A stretch of DNA of 64,000 nt from Hartmannibacter diazotrophicus (GCF_900231165.1 NZ_LT960614.1:3036550-3100549); one strand, 5' to 3'; counted from the first letter of the stretch, positions 17,331 through 26,977 are shown. Numbers and translations are program-made. Notes: a model not told the origin generated them from the sequence alone.

Positions 17331-17597
17331 TCAGTGCAGCGAAAGCCACTCGCGCGCCTGGCGCTGGGCCTCGGCAACGTCGGACGGCGACATCTCGGCC
17401 GAGATTTCCTTGCGATAGGCGGCCGCATCCTTGTTGCCCCGGAAGGCGGCAAGGTTGAACCACTTGTGCGCGGCGACGAAATCCACGTCGACCGAGCGGC
17501 CGATCATGTACATCATCCCCATTTCATAGAAGATGTCGGCGGAGGCCGCCTGGCCATCCATGACGAATTCCGGGTTGTTCAGTTCCAAACGAGCCAT
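17331..17597 (-). CDS. Sel1-repeat-like protein (SEL1-type TPR)
   Basis: An 88-residue cytoplasmic protein. The core DIFYEMGMMYMIGRSVDVDFVAAHKWFNLAAFRGNKDAAAYRKEIS is one Sel1-type helix pair (YxxG...D...AxxWFxxAAxxG). Small versions with the tail SDVAEAQRQAREW are typical of Hyphomicrobiales. Sel1 proteins act as protein-interaction scaffolds; no partner is indicated here. GGAG lies 7 bases before the ATG. Confidence 0.85.
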   Translation of the reverse strand: MARLELNNPEFVMDGQAASADIFYEMGMMYMIGRSVDVDFVAAHKWFNLAAFRGNKDAAAYRKEISAEMSPSDVAEAQRQAREWLSLH

Positions 17598-18079
17598 GAC
17601 GCAACTCCTGTCCAGTTATTTGCCAAATTTCTTTCGGCCATCAGGCTTATCGCCTTTCGATGACTGGATTTTGCGACGAGCCGCTGAATCGGTCGTTAAA
17701 TGACGAGATTAATTTACTTCAAACAAACTTCAAATGATCCGTAAATTTTACTTGTCGTTGACTCTGGATATCGCGGAATTTCGCGAAATTGGCGTCAAAT
17801 TATCGGAAGTTTTGTGAGGTTGCCGGAAAGAACTTGTTCACCACGATAATGCGTTCACACAGCGGACCCCCGCAACACAGGCAGCGATCGGCGACTGGAG
17901 GCTGGAGACTGGAGGCCCCCTCACGTCCGGTGTCACGGCCCCTGCTCCGGCCGCTGCCCCGCCCGCGAGCGCACACGGGAATGCGTTGAGCCCTGCCCCG
18001 ATGGCGACCTGTATAAAGGAGACGGCAGAAGACCGCGCCTGTACGAATTCTTTAAGGGAAGTCCTGTAGTCATCGACAC
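17598..18079. other. Intergenic region between Sel1-like and GGDEF-EAL genes
   Basis: A 482-base gap with AT-rich sequence around 17690-17800 on the Sel1-gene side and GC-rich sequence near 17900-18000. It must hold the divergent promoters. I see no gene, RNA or clear operator in it. Confidence 0.4.
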
Positions 18080-19660
18080 ATGATGAAGAAAAGTTTGGTT
18101 TCTTGGGGTGATTCAGAGTCGCGCAGTCGCCGCGACAAATGGATCATCGCGATTACAGGCATCCTGGTCTGGATACTCGCGCACAAGTTCAATTTACACG
18201 AGTATCTGGACAATTTTCTTGCCGGGCACGAACGCTGGCAACTGGATGAAGCGATGCTTGCCATCCTGCTCACCGGCGTGGGCGGCTTCGTCTACGGGTG
18301 GCGCCGTATTCAGGATCTGCGCAAGGAAATCGTGCGCCGTGACGCGGCCGAGATGCAGGCAAACTATCTGGCCAATCATGATGCCCTGACCGGGCTGTTC
18401 AATCGCCGCTACATGGAAAGGGTCAAGCAGGCCGACGATCCGCCGTTGCACGCCCATCCCGCGATTTTTTCCATCGATCTCGACGGCTTCAAGAGGATCA
18501 ACGACCTCATGGGCCACCACGGCGGCGATGAGCTGCTGCGCGTCGTTGCCGAGCGTTTGCGCAACAGGCTGCCGCAGGCGACGATTGCCCGCATGGGAGG
18601 CGACGAATTCCTGATCGCCGCCGAGAGCGATGGCGACGACGCCGCCCTGACGATGGGACGCGACATCGTCGCCGCGATCTGTGAGCCGATCGCCCTGGAC
18701 AAGACGATGTGCTCGGTTGGCGCATCGGTCGGCGTTTCCACCAAGGCCAGCAAGGACGGCTCGCTCGGCGAGGCGGAGCGACAGGCCGATGTGGCCATGT
18801 ATGTCGCCAAACGCAACGGACCCAACAACGTCTGTCTCTACGACCCCTCCATGAATTCGGTGCTCGACGAGAAGATCAGGATCGAGCGGGATTTGCGGTC
18901 GGCCATCGCTGCAAACGAGATCACGCCGCACTACCAGCCTCTCATCAGGCTGGAAACCGGCGAGATCATCGGCTTCGAGGCATTGGCCCGCTGGCCCAGG
19001 GCCGACGGCACCGTCATGCAGCCGGCGTCCTTCATCGGAGTTGCCGAGGAGGCAGGCCTGATCACCGACCTCTTCAGCAATCTGCTGGAAAAGGCATGCC
19101 GGGACGCAGTCGAGTGGCCCGCCGGGTTCCTGCTGTCCTTCAATCTCTCGGCCTCCCAGCTGACCGATCGTCTGCTCGGGCTGCGCATCGTCCAGATTCT
19201 CGGCAAGACAGGCTTCCCGGCAAGTCGTCTCGAAATCGAACTGACCGAGAGCGTCGTCGTGCGCGAGATGGACGCGGCGCTCGCCATCATGACCGACCTG
19301 CGAAACGCGGGCGTGCGCATTGCCATCGACGATTTCGGCACCGGCTTTTCAAGCCTCTCGCAGATCGCCAAGATCCCCTTCGACAAGATCAAGATCGACC
19401 GCAGCTTCATCTCGGCCTTCGGCGACGACGACCGGCAGATGAAGATCATCAAGCTCATCGTCGGTCTCGGCCATGGCCTCGGCGTCACGACCCTCGCCGA
19501 GGGGATCGAAAATGAAGGGCAGCTTGAGATCCTGAACCGCCTCGGCTGCGAATACGGCCAGGGGTTCCTCTTCGCCAAGGCGATGCCATCAGAAGAGATC
19601 GCCGAGTTCCTGAGAACGCACGAACCGGCGAGCATCGCCACCGGAACGACGGCGCGCTAG
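18080..19660 (+). CDS. GGDEF-EAL membrane protein (cyclic-di-GMP turnover)
   Basis: A 526-residue protein with two N-terminal membrane segments (about residues 21-35 and 58-74), a GGDEF domain with intact GGDEF at 173-177, and an EAL domain with EAL at 300-302 plus the metal-site stretch AIDDFGTGFSSL. Both active sites look intact, so diguanylate cyclase and phosphodiesterase activity are both possible. The position where an inhibitory I-site (RxxD) would sit, just ahead of GGDEF, reads LPQA, so product inhibition there is unlikely. It may work against the HD-GYP protein at 2.9-4.0 kb, but that link is only inferred. Confidence 0.92.
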   Translation: MMKKSLVSWGDSESRSRRDKWIIAITGILVWILAHKFNLHEYLDNFLAGHERWQLDEAMLAILLTGVGGFVYGWRRIQDLRKEIVRRDAAEMQANYLANHDALTGLFNRRYMERVKQADDPPLHAHPAIFSIDLDGFKRINDLMGHHGGDELLRVVAERLRNRLPQATIARMGGDEFLIAAESDGDDAALTMGRDIVAAICEPIALDKTMCSVGASVGVSTKASKDGSLGEAERQADVAMYVAKRNGPNNVCLYDPSMNSVLDEKIRIERDLRSAIAANEITPHYQPLIRLETGEIIGFEALARWPRADGTVMQPASFIGVAEEAGLITDLFSNLLEKACRDAVEWPAGFLLSFNLSASQLTDRLLGLRIVQILGKTGFPASRLEIELTESVVVREMDAALAIMTDLRNAGVRIAIDDFGTGFSSLSQIAKIPFDKIKIDRSFISAFGDDDRQMKIIKLIVGLGHGLGVTTLAEGIENEGQLEILNRLGCEYGQGFLFAKAMPSEEIAEFLRTHEPASIATGTTAR

Positions 19661-19663
19661 AGA

Positions 19664-19787
19664 AAATCCAGGAAAAGCATGCCCTCGCGAAGGCGAGGGT
19701 GGGAACCGGATTGCTGCCCGAATTTGCGTGAAAACAAAGATATAGAGTATTTCCGCGACTCAATTTCTGAACGGAAATGCTCTGGCG
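19664..19787. repeat. Dispersed intergenic repeat, copy 1
   Basis: About 120 bases directly after the GGDEF-EAL stop match a second copy at 50718-50838. The first ~45 bases (from AAATCCAGGAAAAGC) are identical, and the rest aligns with scattered changes. The identical part contains a 7-bp stem, CCCTCGC-GAAG-GCGAGGG. The copy ends one base before the stop of the remnant on the opposite strand. Confidence 0.85.
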
Positions 19788-19955
19788 TCATGCGTTCGTT
19801 TTCGTCCTCGACGCGCGCAGCCAGTCCGTGAGTGTCGAGTTGAATTCCGCTTCCGGGATGACCGCATATTTCCGGGCGCGATCGGCAAGATTCTTGTCGA
19901 TGCCAGCTTCCGCCAGCGTTGCGCCGCGTTTGAAAAATGAGTTTCTTCTACCCAT
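19788..19955 (-). pseudogene. Short gene remnant, possible C-terminal tail of a phage or ParB-like protein
   Basis: A 55-codon frame contains FKRGATLAEAGIDKNLADRARKYAVIPEAEF. This resembles C-terminal stretches of the form LAexGIDKxLadRArKlAaipExeFE that I associate with ParB-like or phage DNA-processing proteins. The frame has an ATG at 19955 but no clear ribosome site or upstream conserved sequence, so it is more likely a fragment than a gene. The assignment is from pattern memory only. Confidence 0.35.
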
Positions 19956-20350
19956 TGTCTTGCTGCGCTGACATTTCCGACAGGTGCCTTAACAGAAGGG
20001 CTTCCTGCATCGCGTGGAACCGGCATCATCTCGCCGAGGCAATCTTCAACACGCCTTGCGGACCAAAGCCAGCGGCGCCTTTTCCGCGTGATGGGAGCTG
20101 ACGCCCAATCAATATGTGCTTCTCTCAAGTCTATTCAGCGATAGAGTTTGCATCATCTGGATGATTGCTCTTAGTGACCCACTGCTTTTGTCACAAAAAG
20201 GAACGTTCTTATACGCTCTACTCGTCCCTGGATTCAGACTCTCCACATCCCAAGCATCGCATAAAAGTGCATATTCAAATTAAGGCTCTCGACGTGAGCC
20301 TGCGCAATGATGCCATGTGCCAGATGCGCGAACTGGGAATCCAAGACATA

Positions 20351-21136
20351 ATGAATAAGTGTATTCGAAAAATCGGCCAAAACATAAAAGATGTTTTTAG
20401 TCTCGGTCCGTCATTTCTGAAATATTATTTATCCGCATTTTCGAGAAACGGGGTCTATAAAGTCTCGATCAAAAATTTCGGTGATATGTATATCCGCCAT
20501 GACAACAGCGACATAGATGTCATTCGTCAAGTTTTCAGGTATCGCGAATACGATATCAAACGACCGCAATTTCTTCGCAGAAGAATTGAAGAAAAATACA
20601 AGTCCATAGTAGATTCTGGCGGGACTCCAATTATTGTTGATGCCGGCGCCAATATCGGAGCTTCAAGTGTCTGGTTTGCAAAAACCTATCCCGAAGCAGT
20701 GATTGTTGCAATTGAACCTGATCCGGAAAACGCAAAACTGCTTAGAATCAATACTGAACGTTTCCCAAACTGCAAAGTATTGGAAGCCGCGATCGGCGCA
20801 GAATCTGGCTTTGTATCCCTGATAGAAAACAAACTCGGGTGGGCCGTACAGACGGAGCGCTCAGAGACTGGGATAAAAATCGTGACCATGAACGATGCGT
20901 TTGAAGCATCTGGGGCGGATACGCCCTTCATGGTCAAGATCGACATCGAAGGATTTGAGAAAGATCTGTTTCAATCCAACCTGGATTGGCTCAATTCAAT
21001 TTATATACTGATTGTGGAGCCGCATGATTGGATGCTCCCGGGACAATTGAGCTCCAGCACCCTTCAAAAAGCAATCGCAGCCCATGACTTTGAACTATTC
21101 TTGGTCGGTGAAAACATTGTTTATGTCAAAGTGTAA
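20351..21136 (+). CDS. FkbM-family methyltransferase
   Basis: A 261-residue protein with a Rossmann methyltransferase core. The AdoMet-binding motif is IIVDAGANIGASSVWFAKTYP, followed by VIAIEPDPENAKLLRIN and the late KIDIEGFEKDLF motif, all FkbM hallmarks. FkbM proteins O-methylate polyketides, sugars or glycans; the acceptor here is unknown. The frame stays open to 20165, but the ATG at 20351 gives a normal family length; 20315 is an alternative. The gene is clearly AT-richer than its neighbours and stands alone, suggesting horizontal acquisition. Confidence 0.85.
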   Translation: MNKCIRKIGQNIKDVFSLGPSFLKYYLSAFSRNGVYKVSIKNFGDMYIRHDNSDIDVIRQVFRYREYDIKRPQFLRRRIEEKYKSIVDSGGTPIIVDAGANIGASSVWFAKTYPEAVIVAIEPDPENAKLLRINTERFPNCKVLEAAIGAESGFVSLIENKLGWAVQTERSETGIKIVTMNDAFEASGADTPFMVKIDIEGFEKDLFQSNLDWLNSIYILIVEPHDWMLPGQLSSSTLQKAIAAHDFELFLVGENIVYVKV

Positions 21137-21491
21137 GTCGCAAGAATGATTTTCATAATGCCGACTTCGCCAATTGACATCCAGTTCAGACGATCAATGC
21201 TGCATTGTCAAAATCAAACCTGAAGCGACGTATAGTGCTTCAGTAAAACATTGCCCATCGTTCTGCCCTGCCCATCAAACTTTTGACGGCATCGGGCACC
21301 AGTCCCGACACCGCACGTCCTGATGCAATGCGCGTTCAATCGCATGACCGAGGCGACCGTTCGACCTCCAGTCGCTGATGCAGTGGCCTGCGTGTTACCC
21401 CGAGAGTGACCCAAACGCAGAAGCCTGCCGATAAGCTCCCGAAATCTTGCTCGCAAAAACAAAAAGCCCCGGTTTCCCGAGGCTTTGTGAA
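21137..21491. other. Intergenic stretch holding the tRNA-Lys terminator
   Basis: Apart from the terminator at 21456-21487 this 355-base gap shows no gene. Base composition changes from AT-rich beside the FkbM gene to GC-rich towards the tRNA. Confidence 0.4.
21456..21487 (-). terminator. Terminator of tRNA-Lys
   Basis: On the minus strand AAGCCTCGG-GAAA-CCGGGGCTT forms a 9-bp stem (one G-T pair) with a GAAA tetraloop, followed by TTTTTGTTTTTG. It lies 5 bases past the tRNA 3' end. Confidence 0.85.
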
Positions 21492-21567
<76 letters not shown>

Positions 21568-21615
21568 GCCCGCAGGGAGAAGCGTTTGAAGCGCGTTCCC
21601 TCGTGCGATGGGGGG

Positions 21616-21644
21616 CTTATAGTCGGCGGCTTTCCCCTCCGCAA
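21616..21644 (-). promoter_or_regulatory. Sigma-70-type promoter of tRNA-Lys
   Basis: On the minus strand TTGCGG (21639-21644) and TATAAG (21616-21621) are separated by exactly 17 bases, about 50 bases upstream of the tRNA. Confidence 0.65.
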
Positions 21645-21793
21645 CCCCTTTCATGACGTTTTTTCGACTTTTGCAGCAGGCTGTTGGCGGACTGGCGGAA
21701 GACTGCGGTTTTCCTGAAGGATCTGGCCTGCTGTCGCGGTCCGCGGCCGCGGACCATCCGCGTTGCCTGTGCCTCCCCTGCCCCACACATGCA

Positions 21794-21816
21794 AAAGGCG
21801 CCACGCGGGCGCCTTT
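21794..21816 (-). terminator. Terminator of leuA
   Basis: A perfect 9-bp stem AAAGGCGCC/GGCGCCTTT with a 5-base loop lies 28 bases past the leuA stop and is followed on the minus strand by a T. Confidence 0.8.
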
Positions 21817-21843
21817 CACTCTCGTCCCCTGGCTCCGCCGGCT

Positions 21844-23412
21844 TCAGCCGACCGTCGCCATCGTCTTCTGGCGGCCGAGCGCCTGGCGGTTCAGCAGCTT
21901 GTTGATCGCCGAGACATAGGCGCGCGCCGAGGCGGCCATCGTGTCCGTGTCGGCGGCCTTGGCCGTCACCATGCGGCCGTTGTCCTCAAGCCGCACGGAA
22001 ACCTCCGCCTGCGCGTCGGTCCCTTCCGTGACCGCGCTCACCTGATAGAGCCTCAGCACGGCGTCGTGGGGCACGATCGCGCGGATAGCCTTGAAGGTGG
22101 CGTCCACCGGGCCGTCGCCGGTCTCCTCGCGGGTGATGTGCTGGCCGTTGACGTCGAGCGTCACGATGGCCTTCTGCGGCCCGCCGGTGCCGGCGATGAC
22201 GGTCAGCGACAGCATCTTGATGGCCTCGCTGCCGGTTGCCATCTCGTCGGAGACGAGTGCCTCGATATCCTCGTCGTAGACGTGCTTCTTGCGGTCGGCC
22301 AGATCCTTGAAGCGGCGGAAGGCCTCCTGGAAGGCGTTGTCGCCCAACTCGTAGCCGAGGTCCGCCAGCTTCTCCTTGAAGGCGTGGCGGCCGGAATGCT
22401 TGCCCATGACCAGCGAGGTTGCCTTCACGCCGACATCCTCGGGACGCATGATCTCGTAGGTCTCGGAGTTCTTCAGCATGCCGTCCTGGTGGATGCCGCT
22501 CTCATGCGCGAAGGCGTTCTTGCCGACGATGGCCTTGTTGTACTGGACATCGAAGGACGAGACCGCCGCGACCAGCTTGGACGCGCGGGTGAGATACACC
22601 GGATCGACGCCGCAGGTGTAGGGCAGCACGTCGTGGCGGGTCCGGAGCGCCATAACGACCTCTTCCAGCGCCGCATTGCCCGCGCGCTCACCCAAGCCGT
22701 TGATCGTGCACTCGATCTGCCGCGCGCCGCCGGCAACGCCCGCCAGCGAGTTGGCGACCGCCAGCCCCAGGTCGTCATGACAGTGGACGGAGAAGACCGC
22801 CTTGTCCGCGTTCGGCACGCGGGCGCGGATTTCCTCGAACATCTTGCGGTATTCCTCCGGCACCGAATAGCCGACGGTGTCCGGCAGGTTGATCGTCGTC
22901 GCGCCGCAGGAGATCGCGGCCTCCACGCAGCGGCAGAGATAGTCGATCGGCGTGCGCGTGGCGTCCATCGCCGACCATTCCACATCGTCGATCAGGTTGC
23001 GCGCGCGGGTGACGGTGGCGTTGATGATCTCCAGCACCTCCTCCTGCGTCTTGTTCATCTGGAACTGCAGGTGGATCGGCGAGGTGGAGACGAAGGTGTG
23101 AATGCGGCCGCGTTTGGCATGACGTACTGCCTCGCCCGCCCGGTCGATGTCGGCCGGGATGGCGCGGGCGAGACCGGCAATCACCGAATTTTCGGTGACC
23201 TTGGCAATCTCGCAGACGGCCTCAAAGTCGCCGTTCGAGGCGATCGGGAAGCCGGCCTCAATGATGTCGACGCCCATGGCGTCGAGGATTTCGGCGACCT
23301 GCAGCTTCTCGTCCAGCGTCATCGACGCGCCGGGAGACTGTTCGCCGTCGCGCAGCGTCGTATCGAAAATGACGACGCGGTCCTTGTCGCTGGGCTGGTG
23401 GGTCGTGGTCAT
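21844..23412 (-). CDS. leuA: 2-isopropylmalate synthase
   Basis: A 522-residue enzyme making 2-isopropylmalate from acetyl-CoA and 2-oxoisovalerate, the committed step of leucine synthesis. The catalytic DRE-TIM barrel shows FDTTLRDGEQSPG near the N-terminus, SVHCHDDLGLAVANSLAG with the metal-binding HxH, and NGLGERAGNAALEEV. The last ~130 residues form the LeuA regulatory (leucine-feedback) domain. Length matches the ~520-residue proteobacterial form. It is monocistronic with its own terminator, and its leader carries a leucine-rich ORF described separately, suggesting attenuation by charged tRNA-Leu. Confidence 0.96.
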   Translation of the reverse strand: MTTTHQPSDKDRVVIFDTTLRDGEQSPGASMTLDEKLQVAEILDAMGVDIIEAGFPIASNGDFEAVCEIAKVTENSVIAGLARAIPADIDRAGEAVRHAKRGRIHTFVSTSPIHLQFQMNKTQEEVLEIINATVTRARNLIDDVEWSAMDATRTPIDYLCRCVEAAISCGATTINLPDTVGYSVPEEYRKMFEEIRARVPNADKAVFSVHCHDDLGLAVANSLAGVAGGARQIECTINGLGERAGNAALEEVVMALRTRHDVLPYTCGVDPVYLTRASKLVAAVSSFDVQYNKAIVGKNAFAHESGIHQDGMLKNSETYEIMRPEDVGVKATSLVMGKHSGRHAFKEKLADLGYELGDNAFQEAFRRFKDLADRKKHVYDEDIEALVSDEMATGSEAIKMLSLTVIAGTGGPQKAIVTLDVNGQHITREETGDGPVDATFKAIRAIVPHDAVLRLYQVSAVTEGTDAQAEVSVRLEDNGRMVTAKAADTDTMAASARAYVSAINKLLNRQALGRQKTMATVG

Positions 23413-23485
23413 GGACTGTCCTCTTGCATCTTGCCGGTGCCGGGCGATCGCGGCCTCAAGGTGTCATCGATCGCAGCCAAGGGCA

Positions 23486-23571
23486 CCGCTATTCATTGAA
23501 TCGTGAGCGGTTCTGCCGATGGTCTTCTCCCCTGAGTGCCTGCCCATGCGTGGGCCAGCCGGCGCTCAGGG
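23486..23571 (-). promoter_or_regulatory. leuA leader RNA hairpins (putative attenuator)
   Basis: Read on the minus strand, CCCCTGAG overlaps the stop codon of the leucine-rich leader ORF and pairs with CTCAGGGG downstream (8 bp), enclosing an inner GCCCA-CGCA-TGGGC hairpin. A second stem ACCGCT/AGCGGT follows. No clear T-run ends the structure, so control could be on transcription or on leuA translation. Confidence 0.5.
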
Positions 23572-23634
23572 GCCGGTAAGGAGGAGGCTGAGGGCAAGGC
23601 AAAGGGTCCGCGCGGAGCTGTGCTGCGCGGTCAA
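23566..23634 (-). CDS. leuA leader peptide (leucine-rich)
   Basis: A 22-residue frame ends RTLCLALSLLLTGP then TGA. Six of nine consecutive codons are leucine (CTT, CTT, CTC, CTC, CTC, CTT), directly before a strong hairpin that covers its stop codon and 154 bases upstream of leuA. This is the layout of ribosome-mediated attenuation. The start is uncertain: TTG at 23634 is used here and TTG at 23670 (34 residues) is possible; neither has a strong ribosome site. Function is inferred from codon content and position only. Confidence 0.55.
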   Translation of the reverse strand: MTAQHSSARTLCLALSLLLTGP

Positions 23635-23795
23635 CGCGGTCGGCCATGTCGTGCGGCACGTGTGCGTCAACGGAGGGATCCCGTCCTTAAAGACCTTTGA
23701 TGGAGCAAGTGGATACTCTCTGGCGCCAAGGTCTGGCAAGAGAAAATTGCGGTCCGGCCGCCAGTTTGGCCGCTTGCGGGCATGAAGAGAGGCCC

Positions 23796-24551
23796 TCAGG
23801 CGGGCTCGCGCACGCGGCTTGCGGCAAAATCCCGCCAGGCCCGCGCCTCGCGGCGAAAGCGCGACGGCGTGCCCTTCACCCGGCGGTTCATGTCGGCGAG
23901 CACCGCCTCGGCGTCCTTCTCCCGTCCGCGCGCGGAGAGCAGCGCCGCATAGCGCGCCATGCCCTCCAGCCCCGGCAGGTGCAGCGCCGCCTGCTCATAG
24001 GCAAGCTCCGCTTCGTCGAGGTTGCTGAGCGCTTCCTGCGCACGGCCAAGCGCCAGCGCCGCCTGCGGCGTGCGGCCTTCCTCGCCAAGGTCGTGCAGCC
24101 GTTGCAGAAGCTCCAGCGCCTCCTGCGGCCGCTTCAGTTCAATGAGGGCCCTGGCTCTTCCGAGCAACAGGGCGGGATCGTCGGCATAGATGCCTTCGGC
24201 GGACTCGCGATAGAGCCGCTCCGCCTCCTCGTAGCGGCCGAGATCGAACGCGGCAGTGGCGAGCTGGATGCGGTTGTAGACGCTGGGATTGTCGTCGACA
24301 GCCCGCGCCGCCTGACGGTAAGCGCCGGCCGGATCGAGCTGCGCGCTAAGCGCCCGCCCTGCCCGCTGCGCCCGCCCGCCACCGAAAAGCTCCGGCAGCA
24401 CGATCGCAACGCTGTAGATGATCGCGCCCAGCGGCTGGAAGATGAGGATCAGCAGCAACCAGTAATACTCGCGGCCCGTTCGCACGACATGGACGCAGGC
24501 AACAATCGAAATGATGAGCGAAAGACCGATGCTGGAATAGGCAGGAAACAT
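23796..24551 (-). CDS. TPR-repeat membrane protein
   Basis: A 251-residue protein. Two hydrophobic segments at the N-terminus (about residues 5-22 and 29-50, YWLLLILIFQPLGAIIYSVAIVLP) resemble the PLDc_N/cardiolipin-synthase N-terminal hairpin. They are followed by TPR-like helix pairs: NRIQLATAAFDLGRYEEAERLYRES, RARALIELKRPQEALELLQRL, ALGRAQEALSNLDEAELAYEQA. The TPR part probably faces the cytoplasm and scaffolds other proteins. I recognise no named function. It is transcribed towards leuA, and the gap up to PhzF (24552-24908) holds no gene. Confidence 0.8.
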   Translation of the reverse strand: MFPAYSSIGLSLIISIVACVHVVRTGREYYWLLLILIFQPLGAIIYSVAIVLPELFGGGRAQRAGRALSAQLDPAGAYRQAARAVDDNPSVYNRIQLATAAFDLGRYEEAERLYRESAEGIYADDPALLLGRARALIELKRPQEALELLQRLHDLGEEGRTPQAALALGRAQEALSNLDEAELAYEQAALHLPGLEGMARYAALLSARGREKDAEAVLADMNRRVKGTPSRFRREARAWRDFAASRVREPA

Positions 24552-24908
24552 AAGCCGGCTCCATGGAAAACAGCGCCCATGGCCTCAGGATGATGACCGT
24601 TTCTGAGGAGTAGATAGGAATGTGCGTGGTCCGATGCAAACGTGTCCGGCTGGCGACCATGGCGATCCGCATGCCGCATGCATATCGAGCCGGCCGGTCC
24701 GGACACGGTGGAGTCACGCCCGGTCGCGAACCAAACCCGAAGGTCGACCGTTTATCGCGCCTCGCCCATGACTTGGCGATCTCGTGTTGCAGAGGCCGAT
24801 GCATGACACAGTCACGCCCACTCGCGCGCCCGCGCCAATGTTCACGCGCCGGGTGCCGGATTCATTGCGGCCACCGTTGCGCGCCGCGTCGACCTGCAGG
24901 CAAGGAAA
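24552..24908. other. Intergenic gap between TPR and PhzF genes
   Basis: A 357-base stretch with no supported gene or RNA and no convincing terminator for the PhzF gene. It presumably carries the promoter of the TPR gene. Confidence 0.4.
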
Positions 24909-25820
24909 TCAGATGCGAAGGCTGCCTTCGGCGACCACGACCGCGCTGCCGGCAATCCGGGCGCCGGAGAGCTTGCCGCCGGCCACCAGAAGTTCCAGCT
25001 CGATATGGCTCGGCCGGCCCATCTCGTAGCCCTGCTCGATCACCATCGGATGCTCGCCGTCCGTCGCCCCGTCAAAGCGCATGATGGCACCGGCAAAGGC
25101 GGCGACCGCCGATCCCGTGGCCGGATCCTCGCCAACGCCCATGCTGGCCGACATCATCCGGGCGTGGAAATCATTGGCCACATGCTGCGTGTCGCGCGTG
25201 TAGAAATAGAGCGAACTGGTTCCTGTCGAGGTGAGGGCCCTGAGCACCTTGTCCGCGTTGACCTTCACCCGGCGGATCACCTCCAGGTCGGTGACCGGGA
25301 TGAAGACATAGGGCACGCCCGCCGAATAGGCCGAAACGCAGTGGTTCTCGAATCCGATTTCGTTCGGCTCCAGCCCGACCGCATCGGCGACGACGTCCTT
25401 CGGCACCTCGACCGGGATCGCTTCCGGCAGCTTCGGCAGGTCGAACAGGGCGCGGCTCGCCTTGCCCGGCATCAGTTCCACCGCGCAGCGCACGGCCCCG
25501 ATGTTTTCTTCCAGCACGATCACGGCGTCCTGCCGCTCCGCGACTCCGTCGAACCGCCGTTCGGCCAGCGCGATGGCCGTGCCGATGGTCGGGTGTCCGG
25601 CGAAGGGCAGTTCGTGCGCGGGCGTGAAGATGCGGATCTTGGCGGAATGGCCGGGATGCTCCGCCGGCAGCACGAAGACCGTCTCGGACAGATTGAACTC
25701 GCGGGTGATCGCCTGCATCGTCGCCGTCGACAGCTCCTTGCCGTCAAGGACGACCGCCAACGGGTTGCCGGCCAGCGCCCGATCGGTGAAGACATCGAGG
25801 ACCATGTAGTCGCGCTTCAT
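24909..25820 (-). CDS. PhzF-family isomerase
   Basis: A 303-residue protein of the PhzF (diaminopimelate-epimerase-like) fold. It starts DYMVLDVFTDRALAGNPLAVVLDG, has the Glu-bearing REFNLSETVFVLPAE, FTPAHELPFAGHPTIGTA, and the C-terminal GVGEDPATGSAVAAFAG, all family hallmarks. PhzF itself isomerises trans-2,3-dihydro-3-hydroxyanthranilate in phenazine synthesis, but isolated homologues like this one have no known substrate and no phenazine genes are nearby. A GGAGG lies before the ATG at 25820; the frame extends 18 codons upstream without support. Confidence 0.9.
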   Translation of the reverse strand: MKRDYMVLDVFTDRALAGNPLAVVLDGKELSTATMQAITREFNLSETVFVLPAEHPGHSAKIRIFTPAHELPFAGHPTIGTAIALAERRFDGVAERQDAVIVLEENIGAVRCAVELMPGKASRALFDLPKLPEAIPVEVPKDVVADAVGLEPNEIGFENHCVSAYSAGVPYVFIPVTDLEVIRRVKVNADKVLRALTSTGTSSLYFYTRDTQHVANDFHARMMSASMGVGEDPATGSAVAAFAGAIMRFDGATDGEHPMVIEQGYEMGRPSHIELELLVAGGKLSGARIAGSAVVVAEGSLRI

Positions 25821-26012
25821 TCCACCCTCCGTTGAGCATAACGCGTTCAAGCGATCACGCATGAACGGGAACATGATGCTCCCGATCTAGAAACACAGAG
25901 CGGCGTGAAAGGCACTCATATGAACCATATGACTGAACGCCGCTCCAGGGCCCGGCCGCTGAGCAAAAGAGTGGGCACACTACAAGAAAAGAGCCGGCAC
26001 ATTACAAGATAG

Positions 26013-26753
<741 letters not shown>

Positions 26754-26977
26754 AGAGGGCCAGTCACCCCTCCGGGGTCTTGAGCCGTCGTTGAAATACC
26801 GGACAGGCCCCGAACCGAAGGCCAGGCAGACATTGAGCGCCTCCTCTATGATCTTCGGTCCCCTGATGCGCCAGATCAGAAAATCACCACAGAGTGTTGC
26901 GGGCCATCGACGGAAGGCAGGCGCGAAACCAGCTTCGAAGCGGCGCGAAGGGCTGAAAGACGATAAGCATGCCGCCG

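Noticed and set aside
21763-23499. 578-codon frame antisense to leuA
   Set aside because: Shadow of leuA; it also crosses the leuA terminator.
26884-26970. Possible 28-residue peptide (MLIVFQPFAPLRSWFRAC...) downstream of the NUDIX gene
   Set aside because: Looks protein-like, but there is no ribosome site and no known family; support is too weak to list.
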